A stretch of DNA of 64,000 bases from Psococerastis gibbosa (GCA_963971405.1 OZ020486.1:11183419-11247418), one strand, 5' to 3'. Positions 1 to 12,757 are shown, counted from the stretch's first letter. Notes: generated from the sequence alone by a model not told the origin. Made by a program: numbers and translations.

Positions 1-40
1 TTTTCTTCTTCTACACCTATACTACCTATATTCTATATAT

Positions 41-3000
41 CTCCAGTTCAATTTTGGTATTTCTTGACTCCGTGGGTTATGTTGTCAATTGTTGATGTCG
101 TTGGCATACAATATTTTAGTTAATACAATAGGCAATCCAAGAAGGACAAATAACCCCACATACAATACGTTGTCTTCCAGCTATTTCAATGCCGCCGTAT
201 GATAGAATAATAACTATTTTCCGAATCTCGGCATATTAACTTTTTTTGCACCCTTAAATACCTGAAATTGCTAACAAATACGGTTACTAAATGTTAAGCG
301 AAGTATCTATAGCAATGATGAGTCGTTTCAAGTCACCCGTCTTATTTTCAGACCCGTAAAAATAATTCATATTCAATTTGGGTGCATTAACCCTAATAAA
401 TAGACAAAAAATTATACGGCCTGCAATAAACAGGTTAAGCCAACAATTATTCGCTCATTATAAGCAGCAAATATAAAGGTTTGAAACAAATATAAACACA
501 TAACATCCAACAACCCCCTTCCTCCAGAAAATTCGACCAAAACGCAAAATTTCAAGAAAAAGTCAGGGAAATATCTCATTTGATTTAATTTTTTATTTAC
601 TCCGTGGTTTATGTTGTGTTATGTCGATGGTTATTTCACACATTACTTTATAAGGTCAAATAGGCCCATATACAATATGCATTCTTCGGGCTATTTCAAT
701 GCCGCTACTTAATAGAAAAATGACTATTTTCCGGTTTTTCGGTAGATTAATTTTTTTGCAGCCATAACAAAAACTATATTGGTTAATGTTTGGCAAAATA
801 TCTGTAGCAACGATGATGAGTCATTCTAAGTAATTCTGCTTACTTTGAAAACCCTAAAAATAATTAATATTCAATTTAGGTGTATTAACACGAATAAACA
901 GACAAAAATGTATACAGCCACCCACATTGCGTTTAGTAGACGTTTTTATCTTTTATTATCTTAGCTTATACTATAAACTAACCAAAAAAGTCAAATAACC
1001 CCAAATACACTACGTATTCTTCGAGCTATTTCAATTTCAATAGATAAATGACTATTTTCTGTATTCTCGAACATCAATTTCTTTTTTGCACCCTTTTTTC
1101 CCTAGAATAACCAACGGAAACTGTTGCTTAATGTTAACTATAGTATTTTTAGCAGTGTCAAACTAATTTAGGCCACCTATTTTGCTTTTCAACAGTAAAA
1201 AATATAAATGTTCAATTTCGGTGTATATAGACGAAAAAAGAGTTAAAAAATAATTCAGCCTGTAATATCCAACTTAGGGCAACACGGTTACTGTCTCATT
1301 ATAAGCGGCTTAAATACAGGTTTTAAACAAATGCAGACATATAACTACTTTCAACCCCCTTCCCCCTGAAAATTCGGTCAAAACCCAAAATTTCATGAAA
1401 AGGTCGGGGAAATCTCCCGTTTGATATTGGTATTTATTTACTCCGTGGCTTATGTTGCATTTTGTAGTTGCATGTTTTTATCACGAATTACTTTAACATG
1501 TACTATATTAAATCAAAATATTTTAAAACCCCCACACGCAATACGTATGCTTCAAGCTGTTTCAATGCAGCTATGTGATAGATAAATGAATATTTTCCGC
1601 TTTCTCGGCAAAATAATTTTTTTTCACCACTAAGTCCCAGGAGTAACTAACACATACTATTGCTTAATGTATATTATAGTATTTTCAGCAAAGATAGGCT
1701 AATTAAAACCAAGAATACTCCTTTTAAGACCGTAAAATTAATTAATATTCAATTTCGGTGCATATTGACGAAAAAAATGATATTCAATTCCACTGCCTGC
1801 AATTTTCAACCGAAAATAATTTTTTATGTCTCATTAGAAGCAGTATTAATTGTGGCTTCAAACGAGTATAAACACATATTTTCAAATTCATACCTTCACC
1901 CCTAAAACGGGAGTGGAACACAAAGTGACGCATTTCCGGCAATCCCATTTGAATTGCGTGGGCGGGTTTAAAGCAATTTTTTGATGTAGAAGACCTATCT
2001 TAATAATTTAAATTATACCCATGTCTTCGTCCATTCTTCCTCTTTCATGGCATGATATGCCTTTTGATAATCAAGCAAGTGTTTTTGGCTTTGAGGGTGT
2101 AAAACGCCAGGGGGTGCGCACGATTTTCCTCAAGAAAGGCCTCTTTCGGCCGCGTTATTGTCTACCTATATATAAAAAATTAAAATTACTTAAAGGCTTA
2201 TACGGGCTTTTTCACGTTTCTTTCCCTTTCCAGCCATATAACATTTAAGTTAATTAGTTAATTAAATTTAAGTTAATTTAGGCGTTGTCACGTTAAACTA
2301 TCGTCCGTAAACCGCCTTTACAACCGACTTATAGAGACAACCAATTTTTTTTCATCCTTAAATACTGAGAATTGCTATCAAAAACTGCTTAAAGTAGCAC
2401 ACCCCCTAACCCCTTAAAATTTGGTCCAAACACAAAAGTTAAAGGAAAAGTCGGGGAAATATCCCATTTCATTTCAATTTTTATTTACCCGTGGTTTATG
2501 TTGTGTTATGTAGATTTATATGACATAATATTTTATTTCATACCGTAGGGTATCTAAAAAATCAAATCGGCCCATCTTACAATATCTATTCTTAGTGCTG
2601 TTTCAATGCAGCAAATGAGATATTTTCCATACATACGGAATTATAATTTTTTCAACCATTTCATCCCAGGATACTGCTTTTGAAAGCTTGGCATACTATC
2701 ATTGGCATTGCTAAGAATTCTATAGCAACCTGTATTGGTGTCATGACTGTAAAATTAATTAATATCCAATTAGGTTTAATAAGACCGAAAAACAGATGAA
2801 AAACAATTCCACAGCCTAAAATTTGTAATGGACATGAATGGCTTACATGTCCATAAAAGCAATTGAAATGAGGGTTTGAAACGAGTATTTAAAATGTTTT
2901 CCAACATCCACCCTCTTCCCTCTCACAAACTCGCCTTTTTTCCATTCCTCTTCCTTCTTTAATTCTTAACTATCGTTCCATTCATGTTAGCATGATGTGT

Positions 3001-3410
3001 GATGCCTCATTGGACAGATCTCTACTCGACGATTGATTTGACATCCATGACACCCCACAATACATAATTTACAGAAGCAGTGACGGCGAGGCCCGAAGGG
3101 CCGAGCTGCGTTTGGTCCGAGTTTCCTACGGTTCTCCTCCGTATTTAAGTAAACTTTCACTGCGTTCCATCTTCACCCCCATGTAATTTCTTAGTAAAAA
3201 GTGGCAACTATAGCCAATAACCGTCCTCCCCCCCCCCCCAAACACGCCTTTTTCAATTCTTCTTCCTTCTTTAACTCATAACTCCCGTACCATTCATGAT
3301 ACAATCGTGGGTGATAGCTCATTGGAAAGCTCTCGACGCGAGGATTCATTTGACACCCATGAGGATACCCACCATGATCAGTGCTCATGAAAAGTGACCG
3401 CGAGGCCGAA
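41..3410 (+). repeat. Segmental tandem duplication, left copy
   Basis: From 'ctccagttcaattttgg' at 41 the sequence matches 6878 onward almost base for base, at an offset of 6837. Identity continues to about 1579 (against about 8419). A stretch of about 577 bases (1579-2155) is present only here, and identity resumes until about 3410 (against 9685). The low divergence, a few substitutions per hundred bases by eye, means this duplication is much younger than the internal monomers. Confidence 0.9.
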
Positions 3411-3415
3411 GGCGG
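2925..3415 (+). repeat. Two diverged ~310-bp subunits ending in a GC-rich hairpin
   Basis: Within the left copy, 2925-3112 and 3235-3415 are related. Both have a 'ttcctcttccttcttta' stretch, then 'cattggaaagctc' or a variant, a 'gatttgacatccatga' phrase and finally a GC-rich inverted repeat of the form 'gcgaggccgaaggcc'. The same pair recurs at 9200-9387 and 9510-9685. The GC-rich hairpin contrasts sharply with the AT-rich surroundings. The minus-strand reading frames over this unit look similar between copies only because the DNA is duplicated. Confidence 0.7.
3228..3239 (+). repeat. C homopolymer (12)
   Basis: This is a run of twelve C, duplicated at 9495-9506 in the right copy of the segmental duplication. 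Confidence 0.95.
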
Positions 3416-4089
3416 GCTTCCAGATAATTAGCAAAGTGAAAAAGTGTAAAAACTCCAAAAAATGCCCGTTTTCGACGAAAAAACCCGTTTTTCAGGGGCA
3501 ATTTCCGCGGGAAAAAAATTGATTCGAAAAATTTAAAACCACCTTGCTACTTTCCACCATCCTTGCTCTTTACAACTGTGTAACCTGTTTTGCTGTCAGT
3601 CTACCACTTTCCCCACAGCTAGGTATGTAAGGGGGGAGTGCAAGAGGCCTACATGCGGGAAAAGGGCTGTGCATGCTTTGAGATAAAAAATTCCACAGCC
3701 TGCAATTTTTAACCGACATGAATAGTTAAGGGGTCGTTAAAGGCACTATAAATAGGGGTTGCATCCGAGTATACTAGGGGTGGTTCCATCATTCCCCCTC
3801 CCCCTTTAAAATCGGGTCAAACACGAAATTTCACGCGAAATTCTCAAAAATTTTCCGTTTTCGATAATTTCGAAAAATCTACCCTTATTTTAGGGGTGCA
3901 AATGTTTTTTAAATTTGCAGTTTCGCATGTTGTTTACTAATGTAAACAAGTTATCAACAAATCATCCAATTTAGACCTACCATTTCGGCTACAGTGTGGA
4001 TATTTTCAAGTTTCACGTTAAAAATGGCCAATGTTTTGCTTCCTATTTCGATTATATGCATTTTATATGGATAAAATGTATCACATATT

Positions 4090-6000
4090 GTACTACTGTA
4101 CCGGTTTAATGTCATTAACGTACAATATCAACATATTGTCCCAATTTAGGAACCCAAATTTTCGAATATATGTGTATTATAATGGCATGTTTCATGTCCA
4201 CTTTCGGTGCTTTACATACTCCATGGATCATGTTGCGTTTAGTGGACGTTTTTATCTTTTACATCTTATCTTATACTATATGGTATCCAAAAAGGTCAAA
4301 TAACTCTATATACATTACGTATTTTTCCAGCTATTTCAATGCCGCCAAGTGATAGAAAAATGACTATTTTCCTCATTCTCGGCATATTAATTTTTTTGCA
4401 CCCACAATTACCAGGACTTAACTACGGAAGTATTTGCATAATGTTTAATTAAGTATCTGTAGCAATGCTATGGTAATTTAAGCCACCCACAATACTTTCA
4501 ATACCGTAAAATAAATTCATTTTCAATTTTGGTGTATGAAGACCATAAAAGAGTTAAAAAATTATATACTCTGTAATATCCAAGTAGGACCAACAATTAT
4601 AGCTTCATTATAAGCGGCACAAATACAGCTATTTAGCAAATACAAACACATGACTTCTTCCTCCCCCCTTCCCCCTGAAATTTCGGTCGAGACACATAAA
4701 AACTCAAGGAATTCTCCCGTTTCTGCAGTTACAAATATTCCACTGTCTGCAGTTTTCAATACGCGAGGATGTTTAATGTGTCGTTGAATGCAGTATGAAT
4801 GATGCTTTCAAGGGCGTATACAAGGGATGTTTTCATCATCCCCCCTCCCCCTGTAAAATCGGGTCAAACACGAAATTTCCCACTAAATTCCTGAAAATAT
4901 TCCCGTTTTTGATAATTTCGAAAAATCTACCTTCTTTTTCGTGGTCAAAATGTATCGTAAATTTGCAGTTTCGCATGTTGTTTACTAACGTCAACAAACA
5001 ATCAACAAATCATCCAATTTAGGCCTACCATTTCGGGTACATTGTGGATATCATCATGTTTTTATATTAAAAATGGCCTATGTTTTGCTTCCTATTTCTA
5101 TAATATGCATTTTATATGAATAAAATGTATCACACATTATACTACTGTACCGGTTTAATGTAATTATCGTACAATATCAACATATTTTCCCAATTTTAGA
5201 ACCCAAATTTTAGAATATATGTGTATTTTGATGGCATATTTCATGTCCACTTTCGGTGCTTTACATACTCCATGGTTAATGTTGCGTTTAGTAGACTTTT
5301 TATCTTTTATTATCTTATCTTAGACAATAGGCTATCCGAAAAAGGTTAATAATCCCATATACAATACTTATTCTTCGATCTATTTCAATGCCGCCAAGTG
5401 ATAGATAAATGACTATTTTCTGTATTCTCGGCATATTAATTTTTTTGCACCCGCAATTACCAGGATTTACCTACGGAAGCACTAGCTTAATGTTTACTAT
5501 AGTATCTTTAGCAATGCTAAGGTAATTTCAGCCACCCGCATTGCTTTCAAGTAAATTTCAAGTAAATTTGCAGTTTCACATACTGTTTACATATGTAAAC
5601 AAAAAATCAACAAATGTTCCAATTTACGCCTACCATTTTGGCTACAGTGTGGATATCTTCAAGTTTCACGTTGAAAATGGCATATATTTGGCTTCCTATA
5701 TCTATAATATGTAATTAATATGGATAAAACCTATCACTCATTATACTACTGTATCAGATTCATGTAATTAACGTACAATATCAACATATTTTTGCAATGT
5801 AAAATCCCAAAATTGGGAATATTTGTGTCTTTTTAGGGCATGTTTCATGTCCACTTTCGGTGGTTTACATTCTCTATGGTTTATGTTGAGTTTAGTAGAC
5901 TTTTTATCTTTTATTATCTTATATAATAGGCTATCCGAAAAAGGTAAATAATCCCATATACAATACGTATTCTTCCAGCTATTTCAATGCCGCCAAGTGA
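4090..6000 (+). repeat. Larger repeated block inside the array
   Basis: A phrase of about 150 bases starting 'gtaccggtttaatgt' and running through 'cgtacaatatcaacatatt' to 'atgtccactttcggtg' occurs near 4101, 5151 and 5754. The spacings are about 1050 and 600 bases. The blocks share the same following landmarks. This suggests a higher-order unit of about one or two basic monomers rather than a single clean period. Confidence 0.7.
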
Positions 6001-6877
6001 TAGACAAATGGCTATTTTCCGGTTTTTCGGCATATTAATTTTTTTGCACCCTTCTTTCCCTAGAATTACCAACGGAAACAGTTTAATGTTAACTATAGTA
6101 TCTATAGCAATGTCAAGCTAATTTAGGCCACCTATTATGCTTTCAAAACCGAAAATATAATATAATTAATGTTCTATTTCGGTGTATATAGACCAAGAAA
6201 GAGTTAAAAAATTACACAGTCTGCAATATCCAACTTAGGCCAACGGTTATTTTTAGCGGCTTAGTTACAAGTTTTAAACGATTACAAACACATAACTACT
6301 TTCGACCCCCTTCCCCCTGAAAATTCGGTCAAAACACAAAATTTCATGAAAAGGTCGGGGGAATCTCCCCTTCGATTTTGGTATTTATTTTCACCGTGGC
6401 TTATGTTGTATTTTGTAGATGTATTTTTCACACATAAGGTTTTACCATATACTGGAGTAAATCAAAAAAAGTTTAAAAACCCCCACATACAATACGTATT
6501 CTTCAAGCTATTTCAATGCAGCTATGTGGTAGATAAATAAATATTTTCCGGTTTCTCGGCATATTAATTTTTTTTCACCACTAAGTCCCAGGAATACTAA
6601 CAAATACTATTGCTTTATGTATACTATAGTATCTGTAGCAATGTTAGGCTAATTAAAGCCACCTATACTGCTTTCAAGACCGTAAAATTAATTAATATTC
6701 AATTTCGGTGCATATTGACGAAAAATTTATATAAAAAGCATTCAACTTAAGTTACAACTTCATTATAAGCGGCATAAACATAGGTTGGACACGAGTATAA
6801 AGACGTAACTTTCAACAACCCCCTTCCCTTTGAAATTCGGTAAAAAAAAAAAAAAATCAAGAACATTTCGGGGAAAT

Positions 6878-9685
6878 CTCCAGTTCAATTTTGGTATTTC
6901 TTGACTCCGTGGGTTATGTTGTCAATTGTTGATGTCGTTGGCACACAATATTTTAGTTAATACAATAGGCAATCCAAGAAGGACAAATAACCCCACATAC
7001 AATACGTTGTCTTCCAGCTATTTCAATGCCGCCGTATGATAGAATAATAACTATTTTCCGAATCTCGGCATATTAACTTTTTTTGCACCCTTAAATATCT
7101 GAAATTGCTAACAAATACGGTTACTAAATGTTAAGCGAAGTATCTATAGCAATGATGAGTCGTTTCAAGTCACCCGTCTTACTTTCAGACCCGTAAAAAT
7201 AATTCATATTCAATTTGGGTGCATTAACCCCAATAAATAGACAAAAAATTATACGGCCTGCAATAAACAGGTTAAGCCAACAATTATTCGCTCATTATAA
7301 GCAGCAAATATAAAGGTTTGAAACAAATATAAACACATAACATCCATCAACCCCCTTCCTCCAGAAAATTCGACCAAAACGCAAAATTTCAAGAAAAAGT
7401 CAGGGAAATATCTCATTTGATTTAATTTTTTATTTACTCCGTGGTTTATGTTGTGTTATGTCGATGGTTATATCACACATTACTTTATAAGGTCAAATAG
7501 GCCCATATACAATATGCATTCTTCGGGCTATTTCAATGCCGCTACTTAATAGAAAAATGACTATTTTCCGGTTTTTCGGCAGATTAATTTTTTTGCAGCC
7601 ATAACAAAAACTATATTGGTTAATGTTTGGCAAAATATCTGTAGCAACGATGATGAGTCATTTTAAGTAATTCTGCATACTTTGAAAACCCTAAAAATAA
7701 GTAATATTCAATTTAGGTGTATTAACACGAATAAACAGACAAAAAATATATACAGCCACCCACATTGCGTTTAGTAGACGTTTTTATCTTTTATTATCTT
7801 AGCTTATACTATAAACTAACCAAAAAAGTCAAATAACCCCAAATACACTACGTATTCTTCGAGCTATTTCAATTTCAATAGATAAATGACTATTTTCTGT
7901 ATTCTCGAACATCAATTTCTTTTTTGCACCCTTTTTTCCCTAGAATAACCAACGGAAACTGTTGCTTAATGTTAACTATAGTATCTATAGCAGTGTCAAA
8001 CTAATTTAGGCCACCTATTTTGCTTTTCAACCGTAAAAAGTATAAATGTTCAATTTCGGTGTATATAGACGAAAAAAGAGTTAAAAAATAATTCTGCCTG
8101 TAATATCCAACTTAGGGCAACACGGTTACTGCCTCATTATAAGCGGCTTAAATACAGGTTTTAAAAAAATGCAGACATATAACTACTTTTAACCCCCTTC
8201 CCTCTGAAAATTCGGTCAAAACCCAAAATTTCATGAAAAGGTCGGGGAAATCTCCCGTTTGATATTGGTATTTATTTACTCCGTGGCTTATGTTGCATTT
8301 TGTAGCTGCATGTTTTTATCACGAATTACTTTAACATGTACTGTATTAAATCAAAATATTTTAAAACCCCCACACGCAATACGTATGCTTCAAGCTGTTT
8401 CAATGCAGCTATGTGATAGTTATTGTCTACCTATATATAAAAAATTAAAATTACTTAAAGGCTTATACGGGCTTTTTCACGTTTCTTTCCCTTTCCAGCC
8501 ATATATCATTTAAGTTAATTAGTTAATTAAATTTAAGTTAATTTAGGCGTTGTCACGTTAAACTATCGTCCGTAAACCGCCTTTACAACCGACTTAGAGA
8601 CAACCAATTTTTTTGCATCCTTAAATACTGAGAATTGCTATCAAAAACTGTTTAAAGTAGCACACCCCCTAACCCCTTAAAATTTAGTCCAAACACAAAA
8701 GTTAAAGGAAAAGTCGGGGAAATATCCCATTTCATTTCAATTTTTATTTACCCGTGGTTTATGTTGTGTTATGTAGATTTATATGACATAATATTTTATT
8801 TCATACCGTAGGGTATCTAAAAAATCAAATCGGCCCATTTTACAATATCTATTCTTAGTGCTGTTTCAATGCAGCAAAGGAGATATTTTCCATATTTTTT
8901 ACATACGGAATTATAATTTTTTCAACCATTTCATCCCAGGATACTGCTTTTGAAAGCTTGGCATACTATCATTGGCATTGCTAAGAATTCTATAGCAACC
9001 TGTATTGGTGTCATGACTGTAAAATTAATTAATATCCAATTAGGTTTAATAAGACCGAAAAACATATGAAAAACAATTCCACAGCCTAAAATTTGTAATG
9101 GACATGAATGGCTTACATGTCCATAAAAGCAATTGAAATGAGGGTTTGAAACGAGTATTTAAAATTTTTTCCAACATCCACCCTCTTCCCTCTCACAAAC
9201 TCGCCTTTTTTCCATTCCTCTTCCTTCTTTAATTCTTAACTATCGTTCCATTCATGTTAGCATGATGTGTGATGCCTCATTGGACAGCTCTCTACTCGAC
9301 GATTGATTTGACATCCATGACACCCCACAATACATAATTTACAGAAGCAGTGACGGCGAGGCCCGAAGGGCCGAGCTGCGTTTGGTCCGAGTTTCCTACG
9401 GTTCTCCTCCGTATTTAAGTAAACTTTCACTGCGTTCCATCTTCACCCCCATGTAATTTCTTAGTAAAAAGTGGCAACTATAGCCAATAACCGTCCCCCC
9501 CCCCCCAAACACGCCTTTTTCAATTCTTCTTCCTTCTTTAACTCATAACTCCCGCACCATTCATGATACAATCGTGTGTGATAGCTCATTGGAAAGCTCT
9601 CGACGCGAGGATTCACTTGACACCCATGAGGATACCCACTATGATCTGTGCTCATGAGCAGTGACCGCGAGGCCGAAGGCCGAGC
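6878..9685 (+). repeat. Segmental tandem duplication, right copy (internally deleted)
   Basis: This is the second copy of 41-3410. It lacks the counterpart of 1579-2155: the junction at about 8419 joins 'gcagctatgtgatag' directly to 'ttattgtctacctatat', which in the left copy are about 577 bases apart. It has the same C-homopolymer (9495-9506) as the left copy (3228-3239). After about 9685 the two sequences diverge. Confidence 0.9.
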
Positions 9686-10385
9686 TGCCGCCCGCGGCAG
9701 GCGCAAGTGTAGGAGCCATGTGGGGCCCGTAGGGCCCCTGTGGCGGAGACACTTGTATTATAATATAACAAGAGTAGTAATATGCAGAATGCAATCATCC
9801 CTGGAGAAGACGAGACTGGATTGTATTGGAGTGGTAAGCTCAGGGGAATACCATTGTTCGCAATGCTCAATATCGTATATACTGTAGTCTGTATTGGGTA
9901 ACTGTGTCAGGTTTCCATTCGTCGTAATGAATTTTCCAATTTCCCAAAGTGATCGTCTATACAGTATTCAACAATGGAAAATGTTACATAAGTTAAGTCT
10001 ATGGCTTTTTATGTAACTTTTACGAGCAGAACACTTTAAGTAGATGCAGTTGCTGTTGAGAACAAAAGGAGAACCAACGGCAAAGTTCCTTTTAAAGTTT
10101 GCACTTGGGGCGCTTTTATTCGCGGGTGTAATTTTTATGGGGCAATAAAAAGGTTGTTTTTTCAAATAGACGAGGCCAATAAATCTTTGTGTACTTTACT
10201 CTTTGCAGCTATTTGATGACTATACCATTTCAAAGATTCACTACTCGAATAAAGTTTTTGCCAATGTAGATACAATCAAATCAAATACAATCAAATACAT
10301 GTTTATTCCAATTGTTACAGTATGCTGATACGACGTCACGCAATTTTATGCCTTTGCAGTATCAGATACGGTAATCTGAAGCTAA
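9686..10385. other. Unannotated intronic or intergenic sequence
   Basis: I see no gene, RNA or clear mobile element here. The ORFs on either strand are short and have no recognisable protein features. A short direct repeat 'caaatcaaatacaatcaaat' lies near 10275. Confidence 0.5.
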
Positions 10386-10756
10386 GGCGCCCATTCCATT
10401 GACCGGCTAGGGCTATTTCCAAAAACAGTGACGTGGTAGCAGACATTCAAGACTTAGGTTGCGTTTCCACCGATCTCGCATTGCAGAATGCAAATGACAT
10501 TGACGGAAATTAGAATTTTTCTTTTTATAGAAATCTATTAAAATGTTTGTACTTAACATATCCCATAATTTTAGTTTGTTTGTTTGTGATTTTACTGTAT
10601 GATCATTGATCAATTTTAACTATGGCATAGAGGAAAATAAACATTTCTGTCAATTTTGCAATGCGAGGTCGGTGGAAACGCCACCTAAGTCTTGAATGTC
10701 TGCTACCACGTCACCGTTTTTGGAAATAGCCCTAGCCGGTCAATGGAATGGGCACC
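10386..10756 (+). mobile_element. PIF/Harbinger-like MITE, family 1, copy a (371 bp)
   Basis: The ends are long inverted repeats: 'ggcgcccattccattgacc' at the left and its near complement at the right. Inside lie a second pair of inverted segments (the 'acattcaagacttagg' phrase and its complement) and an AT-rich centre with 'tgatcattgatcaa'. The flanks are TAA on both sides (10383-10385 and 10757-10759), a three-base target duplication of the TWA type known for PIF/Harbinger and Tourist elements. No transposase is encoded. The right end abuts a mitochondrial nad6 fragment and probably interrupted it. Five other copies are in the window. Confidence 0.85.
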
Positions 10757-11065
10757 TAATAATATACGTAAACTACTCTCAGCTAAGCCACATAACACAA
10801 CAGAAAAATCATGGACTGGGAGAGACGAGAATTTTTCATTTGGGAAAATAGAGGTTACATAAATAAATAACACTAATATCCCACCAATAAAGATTAAAAC
10901 TAGCAAGTAAAGGAACCAAAAGGAGGATACTATTGTGCCTAAAAGGAGACTCAACAATAATGTTTGGAGGATTAAGGTTAGTCCTAAGGAAAGTGGATTT
11001 ATTAAGATAAATGTAAGTGTTTCGCGAAAAACTGTCATAATTTTACAAATGATATATTTCGTATT
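10757..11065 (-). pseudogene. nad6: Nuclear mitochondrial insertion: nad6 fragment
   Basis: Read on the minus strand, this stretch encodes a hydrophobic peptide with the hallmark of NADH dehydrogenase subunit 6: 'NPLSLGLTLILQTLL', then 'SSFWFLYLLVLIFIGG', 'ILVLFIYVTSI' and 'NEKF'. In arthropod ND6 the Gly-Gly pair followed by a VLFIYV segment and a terminal NE-F motif is characteristic. Only about the first 100 residues are present; the 3' part is missing at the junction with the MITE at 10756. There is no neighbouring mitochondrial gene and no tRNA I can fold, so this is a NUMT and not organellar sequence. The frame is intact under the standard code over the recognisable part. The upstream limit near 11065 is approximate. 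Confidence 0.75.
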
Positions 11066-12547
11066 CAATGCGAGGGATTTAATGATGACTTTACACTTGC
11101 ACAGTGTGCCTAGTTTACTTACCGTGAATCATTTTTGCTGTGGCTCAACTTAGCTTAGTTTTATAATTATGTTTATATTTATATAGTTGTTACCATATAA
11201 GATAGAGCTAAGCTACGGTCATCCTTTGTTAATTCAATCAACAATAACGACGGCGAATGAGCCAAGTTCTTCCAAAATGGCAATGTTTCCATTTAGGAAA
11301 ATCCGTGAATCTTTGTGATAAGAAAACTGAATATGAATAGATTGAGAATACTTAGTGTTCAATTTTAATTCAAGCATTAATTATTATACAATACACTATT
11401 AATTAAATGTAGCATTAACTGTCATTAACTGTCAAAGGTCCTGAGACAAAGTAGAAAGTAATGTGTTTTTAATTCGCCCATATGGAAAATGAAGACAATT
11501 TCACATCAGAATGTATACCTACCGGCAATATTGCGAACTGGGACTGAGATATTAATATATGATATTTTCTGCAAAGCAAATGAATGTGGCCCGCTCAATC
11601 TATTTCCCATGAAATGTGAAGCTTTTACCGATTAAAATTTAATTCGCTACCTAAGGTTTAAATTCGCCAAAGTGGAAGAGAGAAGTAATCCAAATGAAAC
11701 TGCCATTGAATTTATTATAAATTTCCCGACGATCGCATTGAATAATTTATTCACAAGGTTGAAAGCTCCAATATTCTGGGGAGTAGCCTATTCGGAGAGT
11801 ACATTCAAAAAACGTATAATATGACAACTCTGTCAAATAACTAATTGTGGTAGCTAATGGGTGGCAATACCAGTTCTGCAGAAGAGATGGGAACTTTGCT
11901 CCCGCTATGGGTATTCATTTGAATTTCTGGGGCTACATCACCAATAAGAGTACGCCTTGGACACATTCCAGCAACAACAACAAATCTTGTCGTGGCACTA
12001 AGACATGTTTAGCGTGGCCGAAACACTGGCTGGTCAAAGAAGGCGTGACCACCCGAACCTCAAAACATATCCTTGATGTCCAATCTCTCTTAAATACAGA
12101 ACTCTATAACGACAAGAACGGTCAACAGTAGAAACCAATCTTGTATATCTCATTGGCCACAGTAACAACAAAATTTCTGAAATAATGAATAACTAGCCAC
12201 TGCCACACTTCGCGGGGCCTTTTTTGCTTGCTGTTGACGCTAACGCTAACAAAGCTCACAGCTTCACGACTCAGGATTTTGCATAGGGCTCGAATCTGTT
12301 TCAGTCGAGTGCTCGGCATCGTATTACCGCTGAATTGTTAGCAACAGTCACGCACATGGTTGTTTATTCAGCCAGGGACTCTGGTGCCTGGTGCTCTGGT
12401 GAATAGCATCCCCAATGCCGAAGAGTTACAAAGGGTTACAAAGAGTATTGAGTGGTAGACATACAGTCTAAATAAATTAATAGCCTCTATATACAATACT
12501 ATAGTTATATTTTAATACTTAATAGTTATTTATGTTAAAAACCTCAC
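11066..12547. other. Presumed intron 3 of Osiris gene A, no gene seen
   Basis: This stretch follows the donor of exon 3 in the direction of transcription. I searched the minus strand for the hydrophobic Osiris exon that should come next and did not find it. Short ORFs at 11847-12131 (+) and 12122-12319 (-) have no recognisable features. A phrase 'aattcgcccat..ggaaaatgaagacaat' near 11471 recurs near 52778, so some dispersed repeat is present. Confidence 0.5.
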
Positions 12548-12757
12548 CAGTTTCCTCCTCCTTGACGTTCTCCATGGCCATGCCGAGATTCAGGTTGCCC
12601 TCTCCATCAGGATTGGAGGTGAGAATGACGTCAGTGGTGGGCAGAAGGCGCAGGCGCAGAGAGCGGGAGCGCAGAAACTGCATGAGCTTCCCAGTGAGCA
12701 GCTCGGCTAGCTGTGTCTCTTCGGGCTCATTGGTCAGAGATCGGGGGAGTTCGCCGC
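12548..12757 (-). CDS. Osiris gene A, exon 3
   Basis: The acceptor is 'gtatgtttgcag' followed by GCGGCGAAC, and the donor is 'gaaactg|gtgagg'. The exon of 210 bases starts in phase 1, completing a Gly codon split with exon 2, and ends after the first base of the next Gly codon. It encodes GELPRSLTNEPEETQLAELL and onward to a stretch ending MAMENVKEEET. If read through the donor, the frame meets a stop soon after in AT-rich sequence, which supports splicing here. Confidence 0.85.

Larger units (their letters stand above)
1..9685. repeat. Degenerate AT-rich tandem repeat array (about 9.7 kb)
   Basis: The block is built from diverged copies of one non-coding unit. Recurrent landmarks appear in the same order: a 'tactccgtggtttatgttg' phrase, 'ctatttcaatgccgcc', 'tgactattttccg', then 'catattaatttttttgcac', followed by a pyrimidine-rich line before 'gaaaattcggtcaaaac'. 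The last poly-T landmark lies near 232, 745, 1075, 1610, 4385, 5435, 6030, 6560 and 7070, giving spacings of about 325-600 bases, commonly 510-600. No ORF over 95 codons occurs and none is conserved as protein. The block lies left of Osiris gene A exon 3, so it sits in that gene's intron or beyond it. It may be satellite DNA or nested debris of one AT-rich element. Confidence 0.85.

Noticed and set aside
1..9685. Array considered as a CRISPR or centromeric satellite
   Set aside because: Units are long, diverged and without regular spacers, and the sequence is eukaryotic. A centromeric role cannot be judged from one window and its position in a gene region argues against it.
3191..9706. Similar minus-strand ORFs at 3191-3388 and 9461-9706
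   Set aside because: The similarity follows from the recent DNA duplication. Both read through the C homopolymer as poly-Gly and have no start context or domain.
11847..12131. 94-codon plus-strand ORF with Trp- and Cys-rich peptide
   Set aside because: No recognisable domain, no splice support, and it lies in a presumed intron.
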